NCBI GenBank assembly: GCA_024220505.1
Contig: JAKZZE010000009.1
Location: 10,001-74,000 of the forward strand
Length of the DNA stretch: 64,000 nt
Source of the DNA: Rhizopus arrhizus
Taxonomy: Eukaryota > Mucoromycota > Mucoromycetes > Mucorales > Rhizopodaceae
Direction: 5' to 3'
A model generated the notes under the pieces. That model was given only the letters and a program-made list of their open reading frames with translations. It was not told where the DNA came from and ran no database searches. Below, piece by piece: positions 1 to 10,528 of this stretch (position 1 is the stretch's first letter; every line of letters starts with the position of its first letter). Made by a program: the position numbers and the translations under genes.

Positions 1-2932
1 AGTTGATTATTACTAGCAAAAAAAAGGAATATGGCATTCCTAACTGTTGTTAATCTAGATGTTTCATTCATTCGCTTCAATGAGCTCGTACTTCAATATT
101 CTTGGTTGACGTATAATGTCCCTAGTGGCTGCTTACTGTTTCTCCTACACTACTCGTTTTTCCTGTCATAGCTCTAATACCTCCGCATAAGTAGTTCTCT
201 TCCTTGTCTCTTTTTATAATGGTTTTTTCTTCTTAGTTTTTCAGATTACTGTCTTTGTTTCTTTTTCTTCCAGCCGATCTTTGTTACAACTATGAAAAAA
301 AAACTAACGTTGAATTTTCTACATGCCTCTCTTTCTGTTTTGATGTTGGTAAGTTACTCAGAATCTAATGCTACTTTAAGAATTTAGATATTTTCCCACT
401 TTTTGTTTATACTTTCTCTGTGCTTCTATAATCCTCTGGTGAAGAAATCATGCATACTAACTAACGTACTAACGGGTATTTTTTTCGTGTTGTTCAAAAA
501 AGCGAGCATGTTTGTCCATTTATTGTACACTATTTCCAGAAATTAAAGTCGCATTTTGTAGAGTTTTATAATACAGTTCATATGTAATTGCGGTAAGACA
601 CGGCGACTTTAACCTCTGGAAATAGTGTATGTTTAATTTTTATTCTATTTCAACTTCTGTAAATTACCGTATGATGAGAAACCAATGAAATAAATTAATA
701 AACTCAGCTATTTCTATTAAAAAATCTTGTGTCTCTTTTAGTCTCACTGCCAGTTGCTTTTTATATATATCATGTTTCGGAAGCTTTTCTATGCAAAAGT
801 ACATGTTGTGTTCTGTAAAGATATATGTATTTATTTTTCTTGCGATTCGCATACTTTACACTTGCATGATAATCAAAAGTCGTTATTCATCACATGCAGT
901 TACTGATAGTGATCTATGTTGTATCTACACGACTAATATATAATGTATATAGATAAACTTGGATAATACAGGATTATAGTTAAACCAGGCCTTTATTAAT
1001 AAATGTGAAGCTTTTGCTATTGCTATCTTTATTCTATTGCTCCTATTGATGCTCTAACGGCTATATCTTACATTAATTTCAGAAATGATAGATCAATGCA
1101 ATTTTGTTTGGTAATCCTTGTTAGATCAAGGTTTTTCATACTTCTTTAATCCCTTGATTCAACAAGAGCGGCTATGATTATCTATTATCTCTCTATCCTT
1201 CCCATGTCATGCTTTTAAATGATTAATTGAAACAGCGGTAAGGATCTTGATATTCAACAAGTATAAATGATCTCCAACTTCTCGGCTAGTGTATTTTTAT
1301 TTTTGTCTTGTATTATATATGTAGCAAAATAATCTATAAACAGCTTTTTATATTATAATCAACAAAGTTAGTGTTGCTTATTGGATCTATATTTTTCTTG
1401 TTCCATGCCCCCTTTTTTTTTTTTTTTTTTTTTTTTTTGTGCTGCAGCAGATCGTGTTCATTTATATATAATTCGTTTTATCTTGCAAATCCTAATACTG
1501 TTCACTGAAGCTCTTAACGCTATAACAAATGTCCATAAGCGTCTTGGTTACTATCTAATCCTCTTCCCTCTTTTAATTCTCATTTATGACGACGTCTTAA
1601 CGATTATTAACGAGATTTATTTATTACATTTGTCGCTCTCAAAATATGAACTTGTATCCACTTTTTTTTGTTTATTTAATGTCTTTAATTTATTGCTTAC
1701 ATTTACCTTCAACAAGTGGTCATAACATAGGCAATATCGCATCGTATTCTTATCTTTGATTTGTAACCAAAAACAGAAAAAAAAAATACTCCAAGAATAT
1801 TTTTTAATAGGATAATATAATTTAGTACTATTAAAAGACAATCATAAAATAAATAGGGTCTACCGCATATATCTGTGTATATTCTGCTTTTCATGTTTAA
1901 TTTTAATACTTAACTTAAAAGCTAATTATTTACTTTAATTATACATCACTGTTATAGCTAAAGTTTTAGCTGTTCGAATTAATCTGCCAGTCTGTTAACT
2001 TTTATTTGTAATTTTTTTGCAAGTTGGAACCCGAAATAAGACCATAATCGAAACTTTTGGTGAATCGGATGTATAGTAGCACTATTACTTCGAGTGTTCA
2101 CATAATGTACCTGAAAAACAGTAATATACTCGGAGTGGCTTCTGAAAAAACCAATATAACCTTCCAACTACAAAGCTCTGGGTTGAGCTAGGTCCAGTTC
2201 AGCTTAAGCAACGTTGCCGGGCTTGGATCTATGTCCTCCAAATAGATTACAAATAGTTTTATCTCAGCCAAACCAGATCTTGATAATCCTCACATTGCTA
2301 AACTTAGAGTATCCAGCTACAAAGCTTGTCAAATGTGTAATGACTACAGAAACATCGAGTTAGAAAAAAAACGAATGATTTTTTTTAAAAAAAATATATA
2401 TATATTTGACATTGCATCAGGTTCATTCTAATATATGCTTTAAGCATATGTTAGAAAAGCAATGTTATCAGCATGAAACATTTAATCTGTAACATTCTTT
2501 AAAGAGAATTTTAAATTGCTGCTAAAATGATCGAGACAAATATTAAACAGCTAAACTATTATACGTAAACTATCTCAAATAACAATATATAGTTTCAGAG
2601 AAAAATCACAGTAATAGGTAGACGCTTTTAAACATGTTGTATTACTTTTCTTAATAATTTTACGGCGTTTTGTTTAGGGTTACATCAGTTTGCACACTTC
2701 AAATCCGTAAAGAAAGTCAGTCCATGCGCCTTAAGTTTTGTTCATACGGTATGGCTACGCTTTTTAAGCTTCACGTTATAAAGTTTGAATGAAAGTCCAA
2801 TTATACTTTTTCAAAGAATACAATTACTTTATTTAAAATTTAAGATTAGTCATTTCCAAAAATTACCGTATTTTTTTTTTTCAAAATCTGTTGAATACCC
2901 ATTATATTAACTAAAAATTCCAATTTAATGTA
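1..2932. other. Gene-poor AT-rich region
   Basis: No reading frame here looks like a gene. The longer open stretches are low-complexity or driven by a run of about 26 T at 1413-1438. The only clear structure is the inverted repeat at 526-629. The last 8 bases, TTAATGTA at 2925-2932, may be the left target-site copy of the LINE that follows. Confidence 0.6.
526..629. repeat. Long-arm inverted repeat (foldback)
   Basis: The 27-bp arms at 526-552 and 603-629 are reverse complements with two adjacent mismatches, around a 50-bp spacer. The arms contain ACTATTTCCAGA and TCTGGAAATAGT. A transcript would form a stable hairpin. It could be a tiny MITE-like element or a small-RNA precursor. No target-site duplication is obvious and no second copy was seen in the window. 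Confidence 0.75.
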
Positions 2933-2962
2933 CCATTCATAGTTCTTTCCGCTATTAATCAC

Positions 2963-4255
2963 GACATTACTAGCAAGGCTAATAATCCTCTTGGAGTAGC
3001 CGATTCTCGCCATAATCCTAACAACAAACTATATAATAATAATGTTGCTAATCTGGAAAGTCAAACAGTTTTTCTTCAAGCTATTGATAAACACTCCATC
3101 GTTATCGCCGCTTCAGAATTTGAAGGCTTGAACTTTAAAAATAGAAGTCTTAACCTCGTTCTCAGAGACCAATTTCCTAAAGGCCTTGGCCTCAGAGAAA
3201 GAAAAATTGGTAGAATCCATCAGCACATTGAGTTTAACTTTGATGAAGAAGATAAGATGGACGCATTAAAAAAAAGAGTTTTTGATTCTCGATAGAAAAA
3301 TCAAAGTACAAACAACGATGGATAAAAACTCGGAGGTGATCAGAATAGGGATCACCAATATTCCTTATGAAAAGAATGATAAGTTGAAGCCGTTGATGAT
3401 ACAGTTATTTGAAAAGTACGGGAGTATTTTGGAAATGGGACTCCATCATACAGTAGATGGTAGATGGTTTAACGGCGGGGGATATGTTACTCTTGTCAAG
3501 GATAAAACAAAAAGTTATGAGCCCTTACATCTCAAATCACATCTTGGGAACAAGGTCACCATTTACATATTGTCTGGAGTAATATGAAGCCCATTTGCAA
3601 CTATTGTCATGTTGATGATCATAAGCGAGTGAATTGTCCAGTTCTTCTTCGTAGAAGAAAAGCTTGCTTCATTTGTGAGAGTACTCAACATTTAAAAGCC
3701 CAATGTCCTGATGCCCCTTGGAACCGTAAGAGAAAACAAGTGGCAATCCACCGCTCTAGGGTGATGAACGCTAATATAGAGCAGGTGAATACTGAAAAAG
3801 ATACAGCTATATTGAGTAACCTTCAAGAAATGGATACGAAAATGCCAGAAGAAGATAATAGTAAGCCCGACAGTACATCTGTAGCAGAAGACAAAGATGA
3901 TTTCCAGGAGGCCATTTCTACTTTAGATTCAGTAGATGAAGAGAAAATTGATGGTAGTAACTTACCTATTCAAATTGATGAAGATTCAAGTCAAAAGAAA
4001 ACGGGCAGAAAAGAAGTCGCCAAGAGATTACTGTATCCGCTTGTCACATTTAATAGCCTCTCTATGAATATACATAAACGTAACAACTCGGAAGCGTTTA
4101 CACCTACTTCAGCTGTGGAAAGATCCAAGAAAAAATCAGCTCTTTTCGACGATAGTTTAGAAGTAGAAGAAAATGCAACATTTGAAGACGAATATGATGA
4201 AAACAACTCTGTGCCAGGAGGGTCATCACAGCCTTCCACTAAACTCAACTTATAA
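2963..4255 (+). pseudogene. LINE ORF1 (Gag-like, two CCHC zinc knuckles), frameshifted
   Basis: Three consecutive frames together look like a LINE ORF1 nucleic-acid-binding protein. Frame 1 is open from about 2915 to a TAG at 3293-3295. A frameshift at the A8 or T5 run (about 3269-3283) leads into the frame ending at 3587. The last part begins at ATG 3584, overlapping the previous TGA as ATGA, and ends at 4255. It carries two C-X2-C-X4-H-X4-C knuckles (first Cys codons near 3593 and 3665) and an acidic, Lys-rich tail. No convincing ATG was found upstream, so the 5' end may be lost. The ATGA overlap may be decay or a genuine termination-reinitiation junction. Confidence 0.65.
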
Positions 4256-4260
4256 TTATT

Positions 4261-7200
4261 ATGAATAATCATAGTAATAAGGTCATAAATATGAAGATAG
4301 GCTCAATTAATTGCAGAACAATTTACAAAAATAGCAATTTACAACACACTGACAACTTTATTCAATATCTAAGACAACAGCAGCTAAACATATTATTATG
4401 TCAAGAAACAAATATACCTCTTCATTCATTCGATAAAATAACTCAATCACTCAACATGAAATTTCAAGCTCATCAGACACTGTGGACCAAGTACTGTGGA
4501 ATCGTCAATCTCAGTCAGTCCCAAAATATGGAACTAATTCAACAATCGGACGATCAAAGGTTTTTACTTGTAAAGCTCACTTGGTCAGACGAATCTATAC
4601 AACCCATTTTTATACTAAACCTCTATGCTTCAGCAAGCAATGCAGCTGACAGGGATGTCTTCTTCTCGAGCGTCATCCATCAACTAAACTCCTTAGATAG
4701 TTCAAATACAATTATTCAAAATTTCTTCATAATTTCTTCATAGCAGAGGATTTCAATTTCTCATTCGACAACAATTCTTACCACAACACAAGATGATCAA
4801 ACGTTCCACAGCACTTTCTGCGGTTTATGCTTTCTCAGTTTGAGGACTGTATAAATTACGTGGAAGATGATATTAGCTACTAACCAACTTTTCGAAGAGC
4901 AGATTCATCCACTTGCATAGACTATATGTTTGCAAACAAAAGCATTCATAACAATTGCAACAACGGGAATGTTGAATACATGAATAAAGAATGGACAGAC
5001 CACGCTCTTTTATCTATAAACTTCAACATAGGAATCTCTTCAACTGGAAAGGATCTCTGGAGAGCTAATCAAAATTTAGCCAAGCACCAAGCATACATCC
5101 GCAAGTTCAATGAACAAATAGAACAATGCATTACTTATAAGCTATCCAAATATAATAACTCTCCTCAAGAGAAATGGGATCTACTCAAGAAAATGATTAA
5201 AAAGGTTACTCAAAACTTTTGCAGAAATAGATGTCAATGGAGGAATGATCAGATCAAGCAGCTCCAAAGTCAAAGAAATGATATCTTCAGACGGTACTCC
5301 AACAACCCAACTAGTTTGAATATCTTGCTTCCTGAAGTTGAGAATAAGCTTGAAAAGTTACAAACCGAAATAGCTGAAATAGATATCCTCAGAGCAGGTA
5401 AACGATGGATCGAAAACAATGAGAAATCAGCTGGATACCTCAAAAGAACAGCCGAATCAAGAAATATCAAGCGAAATATCACTAAGATTATCCATTCAGA
5501 AACTGGCTTGGAATGCTTAGATATTAAAGCGAAACTTGATGCAGCTTCCGATTTCTATTCTACACTTTACTCCGCAGAACCTATCGATCATCATGATCTC
5601 GAGTCAATGCTAAACACGATAGATAAACAGGTATCACCAAACGACGCTAAACATATAATCAGCAGCATTTCGTTTGATGACATTCTAGATGGATCGAGAA
5701 GAACTCCTCACAAAAATAGCCCAGGCATGGATGAATTACCCTATGAAATCTTAAACTTGATAATTGGTTACCCTAGTTGCAAGTCTCTAGTACTAGAGAT
5801 TTACAATGACGCTATAAACAAGGCGCTTTTTCCAAAATCATGGCAACAAATTTGTTTGGTTCTCTTACCTAAGACTGGTGACCTTACAAACCTAAGTAAC
5901 TGGCGTCCAATCTCACTGATTAATACAGATTGCAAAGTCTTTACAAGAATCATGAATAGTAGGATTATGGATATCTCATTCAAATTGATCACTCGTTTCC
6001 AATCAGGCTTCATGCACAATAGGTTTATAGGAGATCATGGCTTCGCTTGTCGGTTGATTATGGAGGATGCCTCTAAATCAACATCAATATCAGAAAGTTT
6101 AGGGGTCATGTTAGATCAAACAAAAGCCTACGATCGTATTCATCCCAAATATTTGTGAAAAGTACTAAAAAAGTTTAGTTTCCCCGATAAATTCATCAAG
6201 TGTATCCACGACCTTTTCTTTGGTAATTCAATTTCAGTCAACGTGAATTGATCCTTGGCTGACAGCATACAACGATTACGTGGACTACGCCAAGGAGACT
6301 CGATTTCACCTATACTTTTCAATCTTGCAATAGAGCCATTCTTACTATCCATCCTTAACAATGAAATGATTGATGTTTACTGTCTTAAAGCTAGGAGATC
6401 CAATTATGACTTGCAATTGACAGCACCAAGACCAGTCAAATTATTAGCCTATGCCGACGACATACTCATATTTATCAATTCTAAGGAAGAATTCTTAGAA
6501 CTACAAGAGGGTCTAAAAGTATATAATGGTGCATCTAACTCTCAAGTAAATTATTCCAAGTCGGTAGCATTTCCTTTAGCCGGTGGGTCCACATTCAACA
6601 ATCGAGAACTCAAAGAACTGATCGGCCATAATAGCCTCAGATGGTTCGACTCTCAATCATTAGGCTACATCAAGTATCTTGGATACCCAATATGGTTCAC
6701 CAACGACTAACGAACTATATTATATAAAGAAACCATCAGCAAGCTTGATCGATCGGTTAACATTCATTCATAGCGCCAACTTTCCGTTTATGGCAGGGCA
6801 CACCTTGCTAATACACTTATACTCTCCAAGTTGTGGCATTTTCTGCGAATTACAAGTCTTCCAAAAATCTTTTACAACAAGGTGTCTTCTATTGTGTATC
6901 AATTCGTGACTCACAACCTGTTTTCCAGGATTGCTCGTACAACTTTACGACAGCCGAAAAACAAAGGTGGTGTTTCATTATTGAATGTAGAAGTTCAGCA
7001 AAAGGTTTTCCAGTTCCGATATATCAATCCACTACTGTTAAGCTGTCGTCAAAGGATATTAGACTTTCTGTACAAGATGTTGATATTTACTCTGTAATCT
7101 TCATTCGATGCCCCCTCACACGTCATCCCTTTGATATTCAAACATTCCAGATCCTATGGTAACATGAAAAGCATCCATCCACTAATCCCTATGTTTAGTG

Positions 7201-8156
7201 CTTTGGACTCCTGTTCTCGTCTTCTTACCGAAAATGACCTGATAATATCATCACAAACTAGTCTACTCATTCCCTTCAAAGATATATGCGAAGAAGACCC
7301 ACAAGAAAACTTCAAGTTTAGCAAGTTTCTCCAAACATAAAAAGCATATCATTTCTTTGAACGAGATTTCCTTTCAAATGGTATACAGTTCAAAAACAGG
7401 TGACATTGTGGCTCTCCCAATCTTCTACAAAAAATCAAAAATGCCTTTCTTACTGGAAACCTTACCTTCAAGTCGTATTTTGCATTTTTATTATCAGCTG
7501 AACAGCATGATCTTGAATTTGACAATGAAGATAATCCAATTGAATCAAGTATCAACTTTGACCCATTCATTCAACAGATGAACTATGACTATATCAATAT
7601 AACAGCATTGAAGAATCGTCAACTAAAGACAATGCTCAGCTTCAACTCAAACTCACAAATCACAAACATAAGTCACAGCAACTGGAAAGCTTTTATCAGT
7701 AGCCCTATGCACCATATTCCTAGAAATGTATGGTACAGACTTCTTTATAAGAAATTATCCACTCGAGCCAATCTGCATAGAATCATACCAGCAAAGGTAG
7801 ACGACGACTATTGCCAATTGTGCAAACTACCGGAAACAGAGCAGCATATGCTCTTTACTTGTATTCAAAAACAAGACCTGTGGAATGCAGCCTTCAAGAA
7901 ATACTTATCAAATCCTAAAGATCTCAACTGCAGCTTAATATTCGAGGACCTATCTACACTTAGATTATCCAAGTATTACATCTTACACTACCATGACAAG
8001 TTTACAATCCGTGATTTTTTTGCTACAGTCAGTCGATTCATTTGGAAAGCCCACTGGCAAAAATTCTTTGAACAGACTCCTGTCTTGGATGAGATTGTCC
8101 TCAATCAAATCCAGAAGGAACTATTGAAACTGTCCGCTTACAATTCTTTATTCTAA
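4261..8156 (+). pseudogene. LINE ORF2: endonuclease + reverse transcriptase, multiply interrupted
   Basis: The frame starts at ATG 4261; the endonuclease N-terminus carries the usual CQET box. An 11-bp tandem duplication (AATTTCTTCAT twice, about 4720-4741) shifts the frame. From 4740 to 8156 a single frame then holds recognisable protein throughout: an EDFN box, an IDY-x-F box, a DHALL motif, RT with YADD in LLAYADDILIF (about 6440-6470), a GRAHLAN-like thumb region and a C-terminal CQLC..H..C motif (about 7810-7860). In-frame stops lie at 4794, 4881, 6156, 6249, 6708, 6771, 7095, 7338 and 7401. Decay is thus almost wholly by substitution. No RNase H domain was noticed. Confidence 0.8.
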
Positions 8157-8277
8157 TACCTTTTGTATTTTCGCGACAAATCACTGTTTCATACATTTGT
8201 ATCGCTCTTAACCCTTATACTCTTTGATGAGTTTTAATAAATATTAAGATTTTCATCCATAAAAAAAAATTAATGTA

Positions 8278-9415
8278 TTATTTTTGTGTGGGGCATTCGT
8301 TGCTTGCTTTTATGCGATTCGGCGTTATACTATTTTAATTGTACTCTGCTCATTCAACCAAGTTTTTATATCTACTTGCTTTATAATTACTACCTAGACG
8401 ATGGCTAATTATTTATTTTTTGTTCTTCCTTTCATTATCACGGCTTTTGATGACACTTTGGGAAGATAATATAAAAATAATGATAATAATCTAATATTTC
8501 CTTTTTTATGACTAAAAATTACAATGTACAGGATGAGAGCAAGCTTAATTAGATAGTACTAAAATGACTATAGATGGCTTTAATTAGATGAATCATGGTT
8601 TAATGCAATTGGGGATAATGATGGCGTAAGGGTAGATCATAAAGAAAGCGATAAATGTAATGTTTATCGTATTTACCAGCTGTAACTTCTGTAAGAGATC
8701 AGTGATAACTTGAATTGTTTTTGGAAGCAGAGTTATCATCATTTAGAGTAATGTATAATGTAATTAACTAGAACATTCACTTTCAAAATTTACTCTGTGA
8801 ATCTTGTAGAAGAAACTATCTATTCGGAACATGAGCTCTGACTTTAAAAATAATAATAACAATACTTGTTATCATCTTATCTCTCATGAAAAATTACTTC
8901 AAGCAGAAGTATATGGTTGATAGGTTCAACTTTTCATAAAAATAAAAGCTTGATCCTAATCTGAATGTATGCTTCTATAATCATCAAAAAAATATGCCTA
9001 TAATGTAATACACTATATGCATGATGTAAATCGATGAAGAGGCCTATATTCATGGCAAAAAGTATTAATTGTTACTGGAAGTAGGAATATTAAATATTAT
9101 CTTTTTGCATATTAAAGACATAGAGAAATAAATTATAATTATAAAATATAGATTTTGCGAACTATTTTATGGGTTATGTGGTTGGGCTTGGCCAGCAAAA
9201 TCTTTTAGAGAATAATGCATGTCGTTTGTTATACACATGTAAATTTGTGATAGGCATAGGGTGAAAACTTCAAAAAATAAAGAATTGATTGTAGTACTAC
9301 TTGTCCAAGCTTCATATATCGTGATGTTACCATGAAGTTGAAATATTGCGGAGTATTAGTGTGTTTTTAAACCTCTTGTCCTTGTGTTTCTTATATTTTA
9401 TTTTATTCTTTTTCA
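8278..9415. other. Intergenic, no feature recognised
   Basis: AT-rich sequence between the LINE tail and the STIMATE-like gene. No open frame of note, RNA gene or repeat was recognised. Confidence 0.6.
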
Positions 9416-10371
9416 ATGGAGTTTTTTCAATCAAACGAAACATACAACAAACCAGGCTGTAAACTTTTAGACTCTTTTGCTATATTTATTCAAGTAATAC
9501 TGGCTTGTTTGGCATTTTCGACATTAATAATAAAGCGACAGAGGGAGATACCGCAAAGACCTTTTTTTATTTGGTAATAGTTTTATGACAAACAAGATAA
9601 ACTTTATTAAGTTTTCACTGTAGGTTACTAGATGTAAGCAAACAAGTGATTGGAGGAGGAATAGTTCATTCACTTAATATTATTGCTTCTCATTTGTTTG
9701 GAGCTTCTTTAGAAGGTGAACTGCAATCAAATCCATGCGTTTGGTAAAAAGAGATTAACAGTAAATGTCTCAAATTAAATAATTATTCTGTAAAACAAGG
9801 TATTTTTTAAATATCTTAGTGGATACAACATTTGGTGTATTGGTTATATGGGCAGTATTATTGCTAGCCCAGCATATCACTCGTTTTTATCAGCTGAAAG
9901 GATTTGAAAGTGGAGTCTACGGTGAAGGAGATTGTATAGAGCAATTTAAATCATGGAGCAAGCAATTGGGAGTATATATCTTGGCACTGATAGCAATGAA
10001 AATGGTTGTAGTAATTTTGTTTGGGTTGTGTCCATGGCTAAGACGTTTTGGCGAATGGGTACTTGGATGGACCATGGGAAACTACAAGATTCAAGTGATA
10101 TTTGTCATGTTAATGTAAAAAATAACTTCAGTGAATATTATTGTTCTGTAATGCCTTTAATGATACTCAAATTATATGTGCTAATAGATTTCCTTTAATA
10201 ATGAATATTATACAATTTTGGATAGTGGATACAATAGTGAAGCATAAGGCGAGATCACTTCAATTAAGTTTAGATGAAGAAGATAATATGCTTACTTCTG
10301 ATGACGAATATGAAAATCGCAATGAACAAGATGTAACTAATTTGCAGCCTTTTGATAATAAAATCAGATAA
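9416..10371 (+). CDS. STIMATE/TMEM110 (YPL162C)-family multipass membrane protein
   Basis: Four exons: 9416-9573, 9624-9743, 9800-10114 and 10188-10371, encoding 258 aa in one frame (777 nt). The family includes human STIMATE, an ER protein that promotes STIM1-Orai calcium entry at ER-plasma-membrane contacts, and yeast vacuolar membrane protein YPL162C. The match covers the whole protein: an N-terminal CKLLDSFAIFIQ segment, a KRQRE basic turn, the D-x-SKQ-x-IG motif after the first intron, a DTTFGV helix, and a late VMLI..FWIVDT segment rebuilt exactly by removing the 73-bp third intron. Several hydrophobic helices are visible, with an acidic cytosolic tail. Fungi generally lack STIM1, so the role here is probably in ER/vacuole contacts rather than store-operated entry; this is inference. 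Confidence 0.8.
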
Positions 10372-10452
10372 ACACTGAAAGAAGAAGTCGGTTTAATGAT
10401 TGATTGCATGCAAAATAAATGTTCATTGATTTGTTGCCCGATTCTTTTGTTT

Positions 10453-10494
10453 GTCCGACCAGAGTATAAATTAATACCTCATCCATCTCTTTTT
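10453..10494 (+). promoter_or_regulatory. EF2 core promoter elements
   Basis: A TATAAA box lies at 10465-10470. It is followed by ATCCATCTCTTTTT at 10481-10494, 48 bp before the start codon. This resembles pyrimidine elements in front of the three ribosomal protein genes in this window. GTCCGACC at 10453 may be a weak form of the GTCCGGNNCGGA motif found upstream of those genes. Confidence 0.4.
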
Positions 10495-10528
10495 ACCCTT
10501 TCATCCCATCACCCTTTTCTAATCCAAT

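Larger units (their letters stand above)
2933..8269 (+). mobile_element. Decayed non-LTR retrotransposon (LINE), nearly full length
   Basis: In order the element carries an ORF1 with two CCHC knuckles, an endonuclease/exonuclease/phosphatase-type endonuclease, a reverse transcriptase with a YADD catalytic box, a zf-RVT-like C-terminal Cys/His motif, a short 3' UTR and a nine-A tail (8261-8269). TTAATGTA occurs just left of the proposed start (2925-2932) and directly after the tail (8270-8277), so it may be an 8-bp target-site duplication. The element is inactive: the coding frame has many stops, one 11-bp tandem duplication and an ORF1 frameshift. Confidence 0.85.

Noticed and set aside
1381..1725. 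114-codon frame with a poly-Phe tract
   Set aside because: It depends on the T26 run, has no ATG context or homology, and lies in decayed AT-rich DNA.
4794..7403. Proof of C-to-T (RIP-like) mutation from the nine LINE stops
   Set aside because: Every stop codon can be reached by a C-to-T or G-to-A change, so compatibility alone proves nothing without an intact reference.
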